DNA from: Gammaproteobacteria bacterium
GTDB lineage: Bacteria; Pseudomonadota; Gammaproteobacteria; UWMA-0217
NCBI GenBank assembly: GCA_027031685.1
Contig: JALVPS010000278.1
Location: forward strand, 1-14,035
Direction of reading: 5' to 3'
Length of the DNA: 14,035 bases
Below are positions 7,683-14,035 of this stretch, piece by piece; the first letter of the stretch is position 1; each line of letters starts with the position of its first letter. A program made the translations under genes and the position numbers. The notes beneath the pieces are model-generated. The model made no database searches. It had not been told where the DNA came from and saw nothing but the letters and a program-made list of their open reading frames with translations.

Positions 7683-8207
7683 ATGCAACGACTGTTCCTG
7701 GTCGGCCCCATGGGGGCCGGCAAGACCACCCTCGGCAAGCTTGTGGCCCAGGAGTTGGACTTCGAGTTCCTCGACTCCGACCAGGTCATCGAGGCGCGCA
7801 CCGGGGTGGACATCCCCACCATCTTCGACTTCGAGGGCGAGCAGGGCTTTCGCGACCGCGAGGCGCGCGTCATCGACGAGCTGACCCGGCGCGAGCGCAT
7901 CGTGCTGGCCACCGGCGGCGGCGCCGTGCTGCGGCCCGAGAACCGCGAGCGCCTGCGCGCGCGCGGCTTCGTGGTGTATCTCAAGGTGAGCCTGGCGCGC
8001 CAGCTGGAACGCACCGCGCGCGACCGCAACCGCCCCCTGCTGCAGACCGCCGACCCGGCCGCCACCCTGCGCCGCCTGGCCGAGGAGCGCGAGCCGCTCT
8101 ACCAGAGCGTGGCCGACGTGACCATCGACACCAGCCACCTGCGCGCCCGCGCCCTCAAGCAGCACATCCTGGCCGCCTGGCGCGAGCACGTGGCGGCGCG
8201 GCCCTGA
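7683..8207 (+). CDS. aroK: Shikimate kinase I
   Basis: Cytoplasmic enzyme phosphorylating shikimate at the 3-hydroxyl with ATP, the fifth step of the shikimate pathway to aromatic amino acids. The 174 residues are the typical length. Walker A GPMGAGKT (8-15), the Mg/shikimate aspartates in DSD (31-33), shikimate-binding R57 in GFRDRE, the GGG loop (78-80), lid RPLL (R117) and R136 in EEREPLY are all present. The Shine-Dalgarno sequence is weak (AGAG about 7 nt before ATG). It follows pilQ and precedes aroB by 42 nt, the conserved gammaproteobacterial order, which supports aroK over aroL. Confidence 0.97.
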   Translation: MQRLFLVGPMGAGKTTLGKLVAQELDFEFLDSDQVIEARTGVDIPTIFDFEGEQGFRDREARVIDELTRRERIVLATGGGAVLRPENRERLRARGFVVYLKVSLARQLERTARDRNRPLLQTADPAATLRRLAEEREPLYQSVADVTIDTSHLRARALKQHILAAWREHVAARP

Positions 8208-8249
8208 GCGCGGTTCAGTCGCACCGGCAAATCCTTTACGATGCCCGCC

Positions 8250-9341
8250 ATGGAAACCCTGCACGTCGAGCTGGGGGAGCGCAGCTACCCCATCTACATC
8301 GGCAGCGGCCTGCTGGCCGAGCCGGAGCTGATCACCCGCCACATCCGCGGCCGCGCGGCCATGGTGGTGAGCAACGAGACGGTGGCGCCGCTCTACCTGA
8401 AGCCGGTGCTGGACGCCCTGGGCGGCTACAAGGCGGGCGAGACCATCCTGCCCGACGGCGAGATCTACAAGAATCTCGACACCCTCAACGTCATCTACAC
8501 GCGCCTGCTGGAGCGGCACTTCGACCGCCGCGCCACCCTGCTGGCGCTGGGCGGCGGCGTGGTGGGCGACATGACCGGCTTCGCCGCCGCCACCTACCAA
8601 CGCGGCGTGGACTTCATCCAGATCCCCACCACCCTGCTGGCGCAGGTGGACTCCTCGGTGGGCGGCAAGACGGGCGTCAACCACCCGCTGGGCAAGAACA
8701 TGATCGGCGCCTTCCACCAGCCACGCGCGGTGATCATCGACACGCGCACCCTGGACACGCTGGAGGACCGCCAGCTGTCGGCCGGGCTGGCCGAGGTGAT
8801 CAAGTACGGCCTCATCGACGACGCCGAGTTCTTCGCCTGGCTGGAGGCGCGCCTGGACGAGCTGCTGGCGCGCGAGCCGGCCGCCCTGGCGCACGCCATC
8901 CGCCGCTCCTGCGCCGACAAGGCGCGCGTGGTGGCCGCCGACGAGCGGGAACAGGGGCGGCGCGCCCTGCTCAACCTGGGCCACACCTTCGGCCACGCCA
9001 TCGAGACCCACACCGGCTACGACACCTGGCTGCACGGCGAGGCGGTGGCGGCCGGCATGGTACTGGCGGCCGAGCTGTCGGCGCGCCTGGGCTGGCTGGC
9101 GACGGACGCGGTGGCGCGCATCCGCACCCTGCTGCAGCGCGCCCGCCTGCCGGTAGAGCCGCCGCCGCACATGGGCACGGCCGACTTCCTGCAGCACATG
9201 GCGGTGGACAAGAAGGTGATCGACGGCCGGCTGCGCCTGGTGCTGCTGCGCGGCATCGGCCAGGCGGTGGTCACCGACGACTTCGACCCGGCCGTCCTGC
9301 GCGACACCCTGGAAGCGCTCACGGCGGACGCCACGGCCTGA
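8250..9341 (+). CDS. aroB: 3-dehydroquinate synthase
   Basis: Cytoplasmic NAD- and metal-dependent enzyme converting DAHP to 3-dehydroquinate, the second shikimate-pathway step. Starting at ATG 8250 gives 363 residues beginning METLHVELGERSYPIYIG, which aligns with the E. coli start; an in-frame ATG at 8241 would add three residues. The NAD loop GGGVVGDMTG (101-110), the DSSVGGKTGVN active-site loop (134-144), and metal ligands E182 (GLAEVIKYG), H245 (GHTFGH) and H262 (LHGEAV) are all present, so activity is expected. No clear ribosome binding site precedes either ATG, so translation may depend on coupling to aroK. Directly downstream comes gltB, without the SPOR-domain gene often found after aroB. 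Confidence 0.97.
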   Translation: METLHVELGERSYPIYIGSGLLAEPELITRHIRGRAAMVVSNETVAPLYLKPVLDALGGYKAGETILPDGEIYKNLDTLNVIYTRLLERHFDRRATLLALGGGVVGDMTGFAAATYQRGVDFIQIPTTLLAQVDSSVGGKTGVNHPLGKNMIGAFHQPRAVIIDTRTLDTLEDRQLSAGLAEVIKYGLIDDAEFFAWLEARLDELLAREPAALAHAIRRSCADKARVVAADEREQGRRALLNLGHTFGHAIETHTGYDTWLHGEAVAAGMVLAAELSARLGWLATDAVARIRTLLQRARLPVEPPPHMGTADFLQHMAVDKKVIDGRLRLVLLRGIGQAVVTDDFDPAVLRDTLEALTADATA

Positions 9342-9348
9342 GCGCCGC

Positions 9349-9374
9349 CGGCGGAATTTGATCACATTCCGCCG
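9349..9374. promoter_or_regulatory. 26-bp near-perfect palindrome over the gltB -35 box
   Basis: Arms CGGCGGAAT (9349-9357) and ATTCCGCCG (9366-9374) are exact reverse complements, and the centre holds TGATCA (9359-9364) on the same axis, so 12 of 13 base pairs are symmetric; only 9358/9365 breaks it. It starts 8 bp after the aroB stop and covers the -35 box TTGATC of the gltB promoter. It could be a repressor operator or, as RNA, a hairpin after aroB; no T-run follows, which argues for an operator. Confidence 0.6.
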
Positions 9375-9386
9375 CCTACCTATACT
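9358..9386 (+). promoter_or_regulatory. gltB: Candidate sigma-70 promoter for gltB
   Basis: TTGATC (9358-9363, 4 of 6) and TATACT (9381-9386, 5 of 6) are separated by exactly 17 bp, the clearest promoter in the window. Transcription would begin near 9393, giving a leader of about 100 nt before the gltB ATG. Confidence 0.6.
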
Positions 9387-9428
9387 GATCCCCCTTTTGT
9401 CGGACAGCCGTGGCCGGCGCGGCCCGAC

Positions 9429-9440
9429 ACGGAATTCCGT
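9429..9440. promoter_or_regulatory. 12-bp perfect palindrome in the gltB leader
   Basis: ACGGAATTCCGT is perfectly palindromic and contains the CGGAAT/ATTCCG half-sites that also form the inner arms of the 26-bp palindrome about 70 bp upstream. It could be a second binding site for the same regulator, or chance. Confidence 0.35.
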
Positions 9441-9455
9441 TCAACCGACCGATAT

Positions 9456-9475
9456 CCGCCGCCCTCCCCCGGCGG
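9456..9475 (+). other. Short hairpin just upstream of the gltB ribosome binding site
   Basis: CCGCCG (9456-9461) pairs with CGGCGG (9470-9475) across an 8-nt C-rich loop, ending 6 nt before the GGAG of gltB. Together with TGTCGG (9398-9403) and CCGACA (9424-9429), it makes the leader strongly structured. A regulatory role is inference. Confidence 0.35.
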
Positions 9476-9481
9476 CCCCGC

Positions 9482-9485
9482 GGAG
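9482..9485 (+). promoter_or_regulatory. Ribosome binding site fixing the gltB start at 9494
   Basis: GGAG lies 8 nt before ATG 9494. The in-frame GTG at 9410 has no such site, so the shorter form is preferred. Confidence 0.65.
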
Positions 9486-9493
9486 TGCATCCC

Positions 9494-13963
<4,470 letters not shown>

Positions 13964-13967
13964 CCGC

Positions 13968-13994
13968 GAGCGGCCGGGCCCGGCCCGGCCGCTC
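13968..13994 (+). terminator. Terminator-like hairpin after gltB
   Basis: GAGCGGCCGGGC (13968-13979) and GCCCGGCCGCTC (13983-13994) form a perfect 12-bp stem with a 3-nt loop, starting 4 nt after the gltB stop. The next bases are C-rich rather than a T-run, so it is not a classical intrinsic terminator. It may pause polymerase, protect the mRNA 3' end, or partly attenuate reading into the next gene. Confidence 0.5.
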
Positions 13995-14002
13995 CCCCAC
14001 CC

Positions 14003-14035
14003 CTGTCCCCTATACACATCTCCGAGCCCACGAGA
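14003..14035. other. Sequencing adapter: Tn5 mosaic end plus Nextera read-2 adapter (not genomic)
   Basis: Bases 14003-14021 match the 19-bp Tn5 mosaic end as read out of an insert (CTGTCTCTTATACACATCT) except for two T-to-C differences at 14008 and 14010. Bases 14022-14035 (CCGAGCCCACGAGA) match the adjoining Nextera read-2 adapter exactly and stop one base short of its usual final C. A 31-of-33 match in the correct order at the exact end of the sequence marks untrimmed library adapter; the first few bases could be genomic. Confidence 0.95.

Noticed and set aside
8214..8242. Possible aroB promoter TTCAGT-17 bp-TACGAT
   Set aside because: Only 3 and 4 matches to consensus, and it would place the start almost on the ATG; too weak to annotate.
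9359..9364. CRP or FNR site at the TGATCA core
   Set aside because: The half-sites are adjacent without the spacer those regulators need (6 bp for CRP, 4 bp for FNR).
7569..9365. 598-codon open frame on the minus strand opposite aroK and aroB
   Set aside because: It lies antisense to two complete enzymes with all active-site residues; composition is that of a shadow frame.
9410..9493. GTG-started 28-residue N-terminal extension of GltB
   Set aside because: It has no ribosome binding site, while ATG 9494 has GGAG at 8 nt and gives a normal short propeptide before Cys20.

Overview
The window looks like one end of a contig from a GC-rich gammaproteobacterium. Third codon positions are almost all G or C, and the gene order is the well-known gammaproteobacterial block of a penicillin-binding protein divergent from pilMNOPQ, followed by aroK, aroB and gltB. 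The same backbone is known from Pseudomonas (ponA / pilMNOPQ-aroK-aroB-...-gltBD). The genus cannot be fixed from the sequence alone; a lineage such as Chromatiales/Ectothiorhodospiraceae would fit, but that is a guess.

Layout. Positions 1-2427 (minus strand) hold a class A penicillin-binding protein of the PBP1a type; its last C-terminal residues are cut off by the left edge. A 210-bp AT-richer divergent region (2428-2637) carries a good leftward promoter, a perfect rightward -35 box on top of it, and a 15-bp tandem repeat. Positions 2638-5473 hold pilM, pilN, pilO and pilP, tightly coupled (TGATG overlap, 4-nt gap, 11-nt overlap). After 39 nt follows the secretin gene pilQ (5513-7585). A 97-nt gap with a candidate promoter and a strong GC hairpin precedes aroK (7683-8207) and aroB (8250-9341). 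A 152-nt regulatory region with a near-perfect 26-bp palindrome centred on the -35 box of a convincing promoter leads into gltB (9494-13963), complete at 1489 residues. A 12-bp-stem hairpin follows gltB.

How the genes work together. PilM, N, O and P form the inner-membrane alignment complex of the type IV pilus, joining the cytoplasmic motor side to the outer-membrane PilQ secretin. PBP1a synthesises the peptidoglycan that this machine must cross. AroK and AroB are two steps of the shikimate pathway. GltB is the large subunit of NADPH-type glutamate synthase, whose small subunit GltD is expected just beyond the window.

The last 33 bases (14003-14035) are not genomic: they match the Nextera/Tn5 mosaic end plus read-2 adapter at 31 of 33 positions. 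Nothing about what lies downstream of gltB can be read from this assembly end. I found no mobile element, CRISPR array, RNA gene or unknown gene system. All genes are conserved housekeeping or pilus genes, and the points worth a second look are regulatory palindromes and hairpins, the gene-order change between aroB and gltB, and the adapter tail.
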